This document shows, one piece after another, positions 24,573 through 30,750 of a DNA stretch of 43,410 bases; the first letter of the stretch is position 1; every line of letters starts with the position of its first letter. The stretch comes from Spirochaetales bacterium (GTDB taxonomy: Bacteria > Spirochaetota > Spirochaetia > Treponematales > Treponemataceae), in assembly GCA_003246765.1 (NCBI GenBank), contig QKDA01000027.1, forward strand, positions 1 to 43,410. The letters are read 5' to 3'. The translations under genes were made by a program, and so were the position numbers. The notes below the pieces were generated by a model. The model saw only the letters and a program-made list of their open reading frames with translations. It was not told where the DNA came from and did no database searches.

Positions 24573-25076
24573 CTATTTCTCGATATATTCGAACCCGTGC
24601 GGGTCCAGAAACCTGTTGGTGATTTCGACGAGGGAACGATCATTCGCGACCTCGTCGGAAACTTCGATTACGGCCCATTTCGAGCAGAGTTTGGTCCAAT
24701 AGCGGTATATCTCCGCGTTGGCCGCTTCCAGGCACACGATGTCGAGTTCGTTTACCGGGGCTTCCATGTGGACGATGGGGATACCGAGGGCGTCGGCGAT
24801 CATCAGTTCGATGCGCGAGCCGCGTGAGCACTGCCAGCCAGAGAGGACTGCGAGGCCGTCGCAGGTGATCAACTCGGCTATGCAGGACTTCATGTAGTCG
24901 GACCATTTCGGGGCTTCCAGATGGTCGAGGCGTAGCGAGGTAGGATTAAAAAACGAGAATTCCATCCCATTGGCGCAGGCTCGGCCCCTGATGTTCGATT
25001 CGACCGTCGCGAAGTGCAGGCGGTATTCGTCTTTTTGTCTGCCCGTAATAGGGCCTGAAAGGTAGATTTTCTTCAT
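24573..25076 (-). CDS. DUF4406 / nucleoside 2-deoxyribosyltransferase-like protein
   Basis: 167 aa from the ATG at 25076. It starts with IYLSGPITGR, the typical first strand of the DUF4406/nucleoside deoxyribosyltransferase-like fold, then NPTSLRLDH, a central CDGLAVLSGWQCSRGSRIE and a strand reading ADALGIPIV. In related enzymes the Asp and the Gly/Ser-rich loop bind a nucleotide or nucleoside, so it may act on nucleotides during phage growth. AGGAG lies 13 bases upstream, which is rather far. The frame continues upstream but overlaps the preceding gene. Confidence 0.65.
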   Translation of the reverse strand: MKKIYLSGPITGRQKDEYRLHFATVESNIRGRACANGMEFSFFNPTSLRLDHLEAPKWSDYMKSCIAELITCDGLAVLSGWQCSRGSRIELMIADALGIPIVHMEAPVNELDIVCLEAANAEIYRYWTKLCSKWAVIEVSDEVANDRSLVEITNRFLDPHGFEYIEK

Positions 25077-25086
25077 GGCGAGGTTT

Positions 25087-25317
25087 TTACTCCTGGAAAA
25101 GTTTTTTGTTGAACCCGGCGTCCATTTCGGCAAGGGTTTCATCGATGAACGAGGGGGAATGCCCGGTGCGCGTGGCGAAGGTGAGCCCAAGAGCCGCGGC
25201 CATCTGCAATCCGTCAAAGGACATAGAGGCCACGGCTTGTGTTATCTCCTCGGCAACAAGCGCCCTGGACGATCGGTCCATGAAAGCAGGGCGTTTGCCC
25301 ATTTTATAGACGCTCAT
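25087..25317 (-). CDS. Small hypothetical early protein
   Basis: 76 aa from the ATG at 25317, which overlaps the preceding stop as ATGA. There is a short basic start (YKMGKRPAFMDRSSR), then an alanine-rich helix (EEITQAVASMSFDGLQMAAALG) and an acidic end. No family recognised; it is probably a helical dimer. Translational coupling on its upstream side supports it as a gene. Confidence 0.45.
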   Translation of the reverse strand: MSVYKMGKRPAFMDRSSRALVAEEITQAVASMSFDGLQMAAALGLTFATRTGHSPSFIDETLAEMDAGFNKKLFQE

Positions 25318-25736
25318 TCCAGTACATCCTCGTTCATTATTTTGAGGCAATCGGAAACAATCGTTTCAGATAGTTCCGCTTCTATGGCAAGATTCTCAAC
25401 GCATTTTGAAACATCGAGTAAATCAAGTGATCGTTGGGCTCCTATCACGCTCCAAAGTTGATTCGGTGTAACCTGGTATTTTGAACCGGGAACTGACTCA
25501 TCTCCGTCAAGCACGTGAAAATGGTTTATGGGGTCCTCTCCATGTTCGAGACACCAGCGAATAAACTCGCGTTGAGTTGAAAGGATTGCGTCATCACCGC
25601 ACCAAGGGCAGAAACTCAGTTTTGCGTCAGGTATGACAGAAGTATCGATAGAAAAGAACTGTCCACAGGATGAGCAGAAGTATTCGTATCCGTTGGCGAA
25701 GGGCTTCGCCCAGGGGTCTTTCGGAGCTTCGTTCAT
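25314..25736 (-). CDS. Zinc-ribbon early protein
   Basis: 140 aa. The N-terminal third has two CxxC pairs (FCSSCGQF at about 20-27 and FCPWCGDD at about 43-50), a zinc ribbon such as occurs in small DNA- or RNA-binding proteins. The C-terminal half is acidic and helical. It overlaps the Ner-like gene upstream and the small gene downstream by four bases each. The function is not known; it may regulate early transcription. Confidence 0.5.
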   Translation of the reverse strand: MNEAPKDPWAKPFANGYEYFCSSCGQFFSIDTSVIPDAKLSFCPWCGDDAILSTQREFIRWCLEHGEDPINHFHVLDGDESVPGSKYQVTPNQLWSVIGAQRSLDLLDVSKCVENLAIEAELSETIVSDCLKIMNEDVLE

Positions 25737-26056
25737 GACGCCCTCCGTTTGGTCCTTGCGGTTGACCGGGGAACGGCATGGGCGAACTCACGAGAAGCGG
25801 CACGGGCTTCGGAAACAACGTCGTTCCATGAAGGCTTGCCAAGAAGGCGGGCTATCTCGGCTTCGATGCGAGCGGAGCGTCGACGACCGGACACAACAAG
25901 GCTTATTGTCCCGCTTGTAACAGAAAGATTCCGTTGAATATCAACTAACTTGAATCCTTCACGATTTAATAGGAATCGAATATAGATTCCTTCCTTTGAA
26001 GACGAGCGAAGGCGTAATTTCGCCTTGCTAGTTGGGTTAATCCCTGATAAACTCAA
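25733..26056 (-). CDS. Ner-like DNA-binding regulator
   Basis: First gene of the early operon. The start is a TTG at 26056 because AAGGAGG lies five bases upstream; there is no in-frame ATG near it. The 107-aa product contains IRFLLNREGFKLVDIQRNLS, then VTSGTISLVVSGRRR and AEIARLLGKPSWNDVV, the pattern of Ner/Nlp proteins (lambda-repressor-like fold, Trp in the last helix). In Mu, Ner damps early and repressor transcription and helps the lytic choice. The C-terminal tail is Arg/Ala-rich. Confidence 0.65.
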   Translation of the reverse strand: MSLSGINPTSKAKLRLRSSSKEGIYIRFLLNREGFKLVDIQRNLSVTSGTISLVVSGRRRSARIEAEIARLLGKPSWNDVVSEARAASREFAHAVPRSTARTKRRAS

Positions 26057-26134
26057 AATAGCCTCCTTAACCGGGGTTGTCTGGAATCGGGCTGGTTCCG
26101 CCAAGAAGTAAGCCCGATTCCTTTTTTATCTACT

Positions 26135-26154
26135 CAAGCAAGTTTCCTTGCTTG
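26135..26154. promoter_or_regulatory. Perfect palindrome, putative operator
   Basis: CAAGCAAG at 26135-26142 and CTTGCTTG at 26147-26154 with a four-base spacer. The core GCAAGTTTCCTTGC (26138-26151) recurs almost exactly at two places within the repressor gene. It lies just downstream of the early promoter, where a bound repressor would block transcription. Confidence 0.5.
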
Positions 26155-26165
26155 CCGATGTTCTG

Positions 26166-26194
26166 ATTATCGGACAATATATGTCTTACGTCAA
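26166..26194 (-). promoter_or_regulatory. Early promoter (leftward) with embedded palindrome
   Basis: On the minus strand TTGACG (26189-26194) and GATAAT (26166-26171) are 17 bases apart, a near-consensus sigma-70 promoter. The spacer contains GACA-N5-TGTC (26173-26185), an inverted repeat placed so that a repressor or Ner dimer would block the polymerase. It would drive the early operon from the Ner-like gene to the HTH genes. Confidence 0.62.
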
Positions 26195-26231
26195 GCATAT
26201 TTTGTCTAATAAACAGAAAAAAGGACATTGC

Positions 26232-26951
26232 ATGGCTGAAACAAAAACTAGACTGGCCATTTTCAGGGAAACACTCGGTATTAACCAAACTGAACTTTCC
26301 AAGAAAATAGGAATTCATCAACGAAATTGGTCAAGATATGAGAGTGGCGATGTATCACCACCAGAAGATGTCTTATTAAAACTTGCATCTTTAGGGTTAA
26401 ATTTACATTGGTTACATACAGGCGATGGCGAAATGATGTCAGAAAATAACAAGCAAACTTCTTTGCCTTTTGCTATGCAGTTTTTTCCCACCAAAAAGCA
26501 AACTTCCTTGCCTATTAAAAACGAAGCATTCGGAGATATGCCGATAATAGAGGGTGATGTTCCTCGTGGACTTGTTATCCCCATCCTAGATCAGGCTGTG
26601 TCTGCTGGATACGGTAAGGGGCTTGAAGACGAGGGATTCCCAGACAGATTTATTACCGTTCCGAGAGATTTGGCACGGTTTAAGGCCCTGAAAGCACTTC
26701 CTGTCCAGGGTGACAGTATGTCGCCTACCCTCCATGAAGGTGATCTGGTAGTCTGCGACTCAGGAGGCTGGAGCGGGGATGGTATCTACGTTATAAAAAC
26801 GCAGGAATCGGCCTACGTAAAACGTGTCGTGCTTACATCGAAGGGATACACTGTTATTAGCGACAACAAGGCGTACCCTACCTACTCCGAAAGCAAGGAA
26901 GACGTGGATATAGTCGGAAAGGTGCGCTGCGCGGTCGTAAGATTGAAATAA
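26232..26951 (+). CDS. LexA/CI-type phage repressor (HTH plus S24 peptidase-like domain)
   Basis: 239 aa from the ATG at 26232 with AAGGA upstream; the longer open frame to 26148 runs through the operator region. An N-terminal HTH (about 15-45, GINQTELSKKIGIHQRNWSRYESG) is joined by a linker to an S24-type domain. A self-cleavage site is plausible at Ala125-Gly126 (VSAGYGKG), with Ser162 in GDSMSPT and Lys197 in YVKRVV as the catalytic pair. RecA-stimulated cleavage would make the prophage inducible by DNA damage, unlike the Mu repressor. The linker holds a repeated KQTSLP peptide. Confidence 0.85.
   Translation: MAETKTRLAIFRETLGINQTELSKKIGIHQRNWSRYESGDVSPPEDVLLKLASLGLNLHWLHTGDGEMMSENNKQTSLPFAMQFFPTKKQTSLPIKNEAFGDMPIIEGDVPRGLVIPILDQAVSAGYGKGLEDEGFPDRFITVPRDLARFKALKALPVQGDSMSPTLHEGDLVVCDSGGWSGDGIYVIKTQESAYVKRVVLTSKGYTVISDNKAYPTYSESKEDVDIVGKVRCAVVRLK
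26453..26466 (+). repeat. Operator-like 14-mer in the repressor gene, copy 1
   Basis: GCAAACTTCTTTGC. It matches the control-region core GCAAGTTTCCTTGC at 11 of 14 bases, with both GCAA and TTGC ends conserved. It encodes part of the first KQTSLP repeat. Confidence 0.4.
26498..26511 (+). repeat. Operator-like 14-mer in the repressor gene, copy 2
   Basis: GCAAACTTCCTTGC. It matches the control-region core at 12 of 14 bases and copy 1 at 13 of 14. It encodes part of the second KQTSLP repeat. It may be an internal repressor site or a simple coding duplication. Confidence 0.4.
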
Positions 26952-26969
26952 AATAGAGGAGATCAAAAG

Positions 26970-27629
26970 ATGAAGAAAATTACTCTGGTATTTATAATGG
27001 TAGCCGTAGGAGTCTTAGCCTTCTGCGCAGGGAACAAAGAGCAAAAGCCGTACGAAATTAGCTTAGGCGGAGATCTAAACACTTTCGCAGAAGCTGGTAC
27101 TGTTAATGACCAAGCCCTTGCAGCTGGCTTCTCATCTATTGGGCTACACCTCCAAACCTCTCAGTATTTTACTGATAGCAACTGGGGATTTGATCTTCAT
27201 GCAGCTTTTCTTTTCCCCTACTCAATGTCATTATCTGATGGTAAAACGACGATAACGACTGATACTTCAGATTTTAAGAGCATCTTTGGATCAACATTGG
27301 TTCTTGGATTCCCTTATTACTTCATGAAAAACGATACCATATCGATCGGAATAGGTCCTGCCATTAATTACTCGATGTTCTCAATGACATCTGATTATTT
27401 CGCTGGTGTGGGGTATTACTTTGGCGCAGGGTTACAACTCAATTCGCAGATAAGATTAGCAGACAATTGGTTCTTTAACGCCGGAGCCTTTGGCCTATAC
27501 GATTTCTATCAGTTCTCCCTAATGAAAACGGCGTATGAATCGACATCGTCTTCTGGTAGGACTACCAGTATCCAGTGGAATCCCTATATAGGGATTGGGT
27601 ACCGGATGTATAACAGGAAGGAGAACTAA
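26970..27629 (+). CDS. Phage-encoded outer-membrane-type beta-barrel protein (accessory gene)
   Basis: 219 aa. There is a signal segment with a possible loose lipobox (LAFC at about 16-19), then a beta-rich body of alternating strands (IGIGPAINYSMFSM, GAGLQLNSQIRLADNWFF) ending in YIGIGYRMY. This looks like a small outer-membrane barrel. It lies just after the repressor, on the same strand, with GAGGAG upstream, and the region is clearly more AT-rich than the rest of the phage. Such genes are often expressed in the lysogen and change the host surface. No specific family recognised. Confidence 0.6.
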   Translation: MKKITLVFIMVAVGVLAFCAGNKEQKPYEISLGGDLNTFAEAGTVNDQALAAGFSSIGLHLQTSQYFTDSNWGFDLHAAFLFPYSMSLSDGKTTITTDTSDFKSIFGSTLVLGFPYYFMKNDTISIGIGPAINYSMFSMTSDYFAGVGYYFGAGLQLNSQIRLADNWFFNAGAFGLYDFYQFSLMKTAYESTSSSGRTTSIQWNPYIGIGYRMYNRKEN

Positions 27630-27630
27630 A

Positions 27631-28551
27631 ATGGAAGAATTGGTTATAAGGAACTATTCAGAAGTTATACCTTACTTTCGACATCTTTCTGAAAACGTAT
27701 CATGGTTTGATGATAAAGAGGTTAGGCTCGATGAACACCTCGGTGGATTAAAGATTCACTTGAAAGGAGAACCATTTGACTCAACAATAACAACAGGATT
27801 AATGAGGGCTGTTCTCGGAATCCAAGATGCTATTTATGATGCCTATTCCTTGTATTGTTACGGTACAATAAAACGGTTATCAGATGAAGAACGAAGAATG
27901 CTTGAGCTTCGAGTTAAAATTGAACCGGGCTCATCTATTCTTGAAGTCTTTGTTAATGAAGTCGCCAAGGCGGCGGGAGATAGAATAAGATCTATGAATC
28001 CAAAACATGCTATTGCAACAGTTGCTACTATCGCAATTATTACAGCAGCAAGTGTTAATGTAAGTAAATATGTTGACGCAAAAACAGAGATAGCGCGTCT
28101 TAAAGATCAGCGAGCCTTGGTGACAGATGTCCAGAAAAATACTAGCGATGCATTAATTTCAGCACTGGAAGCTCAATCAGGTTTCTATCGTACCGTCGCA
28201 AAACAAAATTATACGGCCCTTGAAATTAATGACGAAACTATAACTCCGACTGAAATCGCCTCAATGACAAAAATTGTTCGTGAAAAGAGGCCACTTGAAA
28301 ACAAGGTCTATAAAGGGCAATTCATTCTAACTGATATTCACTTTGAAGATGATACAATCTATTTGGATGTAAAAGATTCTACGACAGGTACAATAATTAA
28401 ATATGTAAATGTGTTCAAAGAAATAATTTCTGAGGATGATTATAAGTGGTTTAAGGATTCAACAAATCGTCAAGCTATTGATCTCACAATAGTAACCACC
28501 GAAAAAAAAGGTAAAATAGAAAGCGCTTTTCTCCAAAGCTTCAAAAAGTAA
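27631..28551 (+). CDS. Accessory membrane protein of unknown function (AT-rich)
   Basis: 306 aa from the ATG at 27631, with AAGGAG upstream. It has an N-terminal domain (about 1-125, with HLGGLKIHLKGEPFDS and EERRMLELRVKIEPGSS), one membrane helix (IATVATIAIITAASVNV, about 130-147), a coiled-coil stretch and a C-terminal beta-rich domain (about 195-300). I do not recognise a family. Base composition unlike the neighbours, the place after the repressor and the strong terminator behind it mark it as an accessory gene, perhaps for host fitness or exclusion of other phages. Confidence 0.6.
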   Translation: MEELVIRNYSEVIPYFRHLSENVSWFDDKEVRLDEHLGGLKIHLKGEPFDSTITTGLMRAVLGIQDAIYDAYSLYCYGTIKRLSDEERRMLELRVKIEPGSSILEVFVNEVAKAAGDRIRSMNPKHAIATVATIAIITAASVNVSKYVDAKTEIARLKDQRALVTDVQKNTSDALISALEAQSGFYRTVAKQNYTALEINDETITPTEIASMTKIVREKRPLENKVYKGQFILTDIHFEDDTIYLDVKDSTTGTIIKYVNVFKEIISEDDYKWFKDSTNRQAIDLTIVTTEKKGKIESAFLQSFKK

Positions 28552-28564
28552 TATTTTCGTAAAC

Positions 28565-28595
28565 AGCCCCGGATAACGCCGGGGCTTTTCTTTTA
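28565..28595 (+). terminator. Strong intrinsic terminator after the accessory genes
   Basis: AGCCCCGG (28565-28572) and CCGGGGCT (28579-28586) form a perfect 8-bp stem with a six-base loop, followed by TTTTCTTTT. It separates the lysogen-expressed group (repressor and accessory genes) from the late lysis and head genes. Confidence 0.85.
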
Positions 28596-28625
28596 TCGGG
28601 TACCCTCAATATCAGGGGGTAACCT

Positions 28626-29264
28626 ATGAATAGAAAGAATAACTCCGCAGGCAAGGCGTACTACACCCAGCGAAACAACAAAATAAATCCGTCCGGGGCG
28701 TGCAATGTCACCGCCATGATCAATGCTCTTTCTTCCTCCGGTTGGCCGGTCGAAGAGCTTACCGAAGATGGTGTACAGCCGGAAGATTCTCTACTCAGGT
28801 TTATCATTACCGATCCCGTGTGCGAGATCGAATGGAAGAAGCTCGACCCTTCCGGGAAATACCCGCCGAACGAATGGCATTCCATCCTCGCCCGTGGCGT
28901 AAACCGGTGGATTGCGCGTATCGAGAAATTCAAGTACGCCGGAATCGTGGCACGTTTCACCGAAAACGCCAATGGCGGAATGATCGCCGACCATATCGAA
29001 GGCGGCGGGAACGTCGTCGTATCTGGCGTGTTCAAGGAGAACGGCAAGGTATTAAACCACGTCTTCGCGCTGGTTGGACTTACGAGGACCGAGGGAGGCG
29101 TGCTCAACGGCTTCACCTGCGATGACTCGTGGGGCAATTTCAAGACGAACTTCCTGAACCAGAACGGCAACGACGTTGACATGTCCCTGGAGGAGTTCAA
29201 CAGGATCGCCAAGTTCTGCGAAAGCGAACGCAAGATGGCGCATTTCATACGGAGGTATGCATGA
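28626..29264 (+). CDS. C39-like cysteine peptidase, probable endolysin
   Basis: 212 aa. Papain-like peptidase_C39_2 pattern: the nucleophile Cys26 in SGACNVTAMINAL, His145 in LNHVFALVGL and the acidic residue in CDDSWG (166-167). Such proteins are used as endolysins by phages and probably cleave peptide cross-links of the cell wall. It is the first gene of the lysis block, as in Mu, where lysis genes come before the terminase. No signal peptide is seen, so release would need the holin. GGGGGT lies before the ATG. Confidence 0.65.
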   Translation: MNRKNNSAGKAYYTQRNNKINPSGACNVTAMINALSSSGWPVEELTEDGVQPEDSLLRFIITDPVCEIEWKKLDPSGKYPPNEWHSILARGVNRWIARIEKFKYAGIVARFTENANGGMIADHIEGGGNVVVSGVFKENGKVLNHVFALVGLTRTEGGVLNGFTCDDSWGNFKTNFLNQNGNDVDMSLEEFNRIAKFCESERKMAHFIRRYA

Positions 29265-29506
29265 GCACCGGCGTAAAGGACCTTTCCAAGTGGGGCGTAG
29301 TTATCGGTACAGTGCTCGTGGTAGCGCTTTCCATCCTCAAGGCTTTCTGGGGGCTATTTTCCTCGGCGTCGTTCGGCCTATCCATGACCGAGATTGTCAT
29401 GGTCGGCGGTTTCTGCGTCGTGGCCTGGTCTCCGGTATACGTGTCCCTCTGGATCGACAAATTTACCGGCAAGAAGGAGGCCCCATGTGGCGCAGAACCG
29501 ACTTGA
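29261..29506 (+). CDS. Holin candidate
   Basis: 81 aa with two hydrophobic helices (about 10-32 and 43-62) and a short charged, Lys-rich end. The start overlaps the endolysin stop as ATGA. Size, topology and position next to the peptidase gene match a class II holin, which makes inner-membrane holes to time lysis. No sequence family recognised. Confidence 0.6.
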   Translation: MSTGVKDLSKWGVVIGTVLVVALSILKAFWGLFSSASFGLSMTEIVMVGGFCVVAWSPVYVSLWIDKFTGKKEAPCGAEPT

Positions 29507-29940
29507 TCCGCTTCTTGGCATTGCTGTGTGCGCTTTTCTTTTCGTCGCAGGTCTTGCATGCGGATATTGTTTTGGCCGATTCGGAACTCAAGGCGATACG
29601 GCAGGAGCTGGCGGCTATGAGGACGCAAATCGCGTTCTTGAAGAGCGACTTGATAACGCTGGAAACGCAATCTCAGGAGTTGCGGGATCGGTTGGCGACG
29701 CTCGAAACGAGGTTGCAGGATACCGCTCTGAAGTTGGAGAACTCGGAAGCATCGCTGATACAATCAATGCAGGACTTGGAGAAGATTCACGGAGACTTGG
29801 AAACCTTGAAGAAGGAATATCAAGCATTGAATCAATCCTTGACCAGGCAGAAAAAAGAAACGGGGATCTGGAGGACCGTCGCGATCGTTAGCGCAACGCT
29901 GGCCGCGATCTTCGGGGTGGCGACCTTCGCCGGGAGGTAA
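29485..29940 (+). CDS. Coiled-coil membrane protein, spanin-like
   Basis: 151 aa. The start is the ATG at 29485 with AAGGAGG four bases upstream. An N-terminal signal/membrane segment (about 8-26) is followed by a long coiled coil with clear heptads (SELKAIRQELAAMRTQIAFL and similar, about 35-125) and a C-terminal hydrophobic tail (TVAIVSATLAAIFGVATF). It lies in the lysis block and could bridge the envelope as a spanin. A second frame overlaps almost its whole length. Leucine is mostly coded by TTG here, unlike the neighbouring genes. Confidence 0.65.
   Translation: MWRRTDLIRFLALLCALFFSSQVLHADIVLADSELKAIRQELAAMRTQIAFLKSDLITLETQSQELRDRLATLETRLQDTALKLENSEASLIQSMQDLEKIHGDLETLKKEYQALNQSLTRQKKETGIWRTVAIVSATLAAIFGVATFAGR
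29487..29891 (+). CDS. Overlapping-frame candidate membrane/lipoprotein-like protein
   Basis: Frame +2 relative to the previous entry: GTG at 29487 (six bases after AAGGAGG, better spaced than the ATG), 134 aa. It has a short polar start, a hydrophobic stretch (GIAVCAFLFVAGLAC) ending in Cys like a loose lipobox, then a helical Glu/Arg/Gly-rich region. Leucine codons are CTT and CTC as in the neighbours. The layout recalls Rz/Rz1 nested spanin genes. It could still be a chance shadow frame; the evidence is composition and ribosome-site spacing only. Confidence 0.38.
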   Translation: MAQNRLDPLLGIAVCAFLFVAGLACGYCFGRFGTQGDTAGAGGYEDANRVLEERLDNAGNAISGVAGSVGDARNEVAGYRSEVGELGSIADTINAGLGEDSRRLGNLEEGISSIESILDQAEKRNGDLEDRRDR

Positions 29941-29945
29941 AAATC

Positions 29946-30236
29946 ATGGGCGATGTTGTTTCCTTGGCAGTAGGCGGAACTGCTATTTGCGGTTTCATCG
30001 CCATCTGGATCAGGATGGGAATACATAAAGGCGCTTCTGATGCCAAGATCAAGGAAACCGAGGGACGCGTCACTAAACTCGAAACACAGGTGGAAACCAT
30101 GCGCGAGGAGAAACACGCTTTCGAGAAAGAGATAGTCGAAATAATGGCGGAGGTTCGCACCAAGATCGGATTCATCTTCCAGGGGATCGCTGAACTCAAG
30201 GATAAACAGGAGAAAAACGATGCCCAAACGAAGTGA
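29946..30236 (+). CDS. Small membrane-anchored coiled-coil protein
   Basis: 96 aa. One N-terminal membrane helix (about 7-24) is followed by a charged coiled coil (ETEGRVTKLETQVETMREEK, about 38-60) and a second helical part. GGGAGG precedes the ATG. It overlaps the small terminase gene by 17 bases. It is probably another lysis or envelope protein. Mu carries small genes of this kind between lys and the terminase genes. Confidence 0.55.
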   Translation: MGDVVSLAVGGTAICGFIAIWIRMGIHKGASDAKIKETEGRVTKLETQVETMREEKHAFEKEIVEIMAEVRTKIGFIFQGIAELKDKQEKNDAQTK

Positions 30237-30750
30237 TCTCATTCAGCAGAAACTCGTAACCCGCGTAATCGAGATGTACCACAAGGATAACATGAAGGTT
30301 GTCGACATCGCCGACCAGCTCAGGGCCGAGGGTTACAAGACCAGTAAGAGCGCTGTGGGCCGGGCGATCAAGCAGCATGCCGAATACCTGAAGGAAATCG
30401 AGGCGGCACGGCGAGAAGCGGAAGCCATCATCGAGGCGACCAAGCAAACCCCCGGCATGGAAATCGCCGACGCTACCATGCAGATCACGATCACCAAGCT
30501 CCTGGCCGAACTCAAATCAATCGAGGACTTCGAAGACCTTGAGACCGAGCAGGTATTAAACGCCATATCCAAGATATCCCGCGCCCAGGGCTACCTTGCC
30601 AAGGTAAAGCTCGATTACGCGAAAGGCTACCGCAAAGGGCTTTTCGACGCTGATCGCGCGGTCGGCGAGAAAATGAAAGCCCTTGGAATATCCAAGGAAA
30701 ATGCCGACGCGATACGGGCTACCATTCTGGGGCTCAACGATGGAAAATGA
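30220..30750 (+). CDS. Terminase small subunit, DUF3486 (Mu gp27-like)
   Basis: 176 aa. An N-terminal helix-turn-helix (VIEMYHKDNMKVVDIADQLR and TSKSAVGRAIKQH) is followed by a long helical region, the DUF3486 layout. It recognises phage DNA for packaging and works with the large subunit encoded immediately after, overlapping by 11 bases. In Mu-like phages packaging starts from the phage end of the integrated copy. GGAG lies upstream of the ATG. Confidence 0.78.
   Translation: MPKRSDLIQQKLVTRVIEMYHKDNMKVVDIADQLRAEGYKTSKSAVGRAIKQHAEYLKEIEAARREAEAIIEATKQTPGMEIADATMQITITKLLAELKSIEDFEDLETEQVLNAISKISRAQGYLAKVKLDYAKGYRKGLFDADRAVGEKMKALGISKENADAIRATILGLNDGK

Larger units (their letters stand above)
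26057..26231. promoter_or_regulatory. Divergent control region between Ner-like gene and repressor
   Basis: Holds the leftward early promoter and probably the rightward repressor promoter. TTGCCG at 26152-26157, 17 bases, CAATAT at 26175-26180 on the plus strand is the best repressor-promoter candidate, but weak. There are at least two palindromes, listed separately. This is the likely lysis/lysogeny switch. Confidence 0.6.

Noticed and set aside
26148-26231. N-terminal extension of the repressor
   Set aside because: It would translate through the palindromes and promoters; the ATG at 26232 has a ribosome site and begins directly with the HTH domain.
26453-26511. Short CRISPR-like direct repeats
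   Set aside because: Only two 14-base copies in a coding sequence, no array structure, no cas genes.
28661-29248. 195-codon minus-strand frame opposite the C39-like peptidase
   Set aside because: No ribosome site; Ser/Pro-rich translation; the plus-strand frame has the catalytic residues and overlaps the holin candidate as ATGA.
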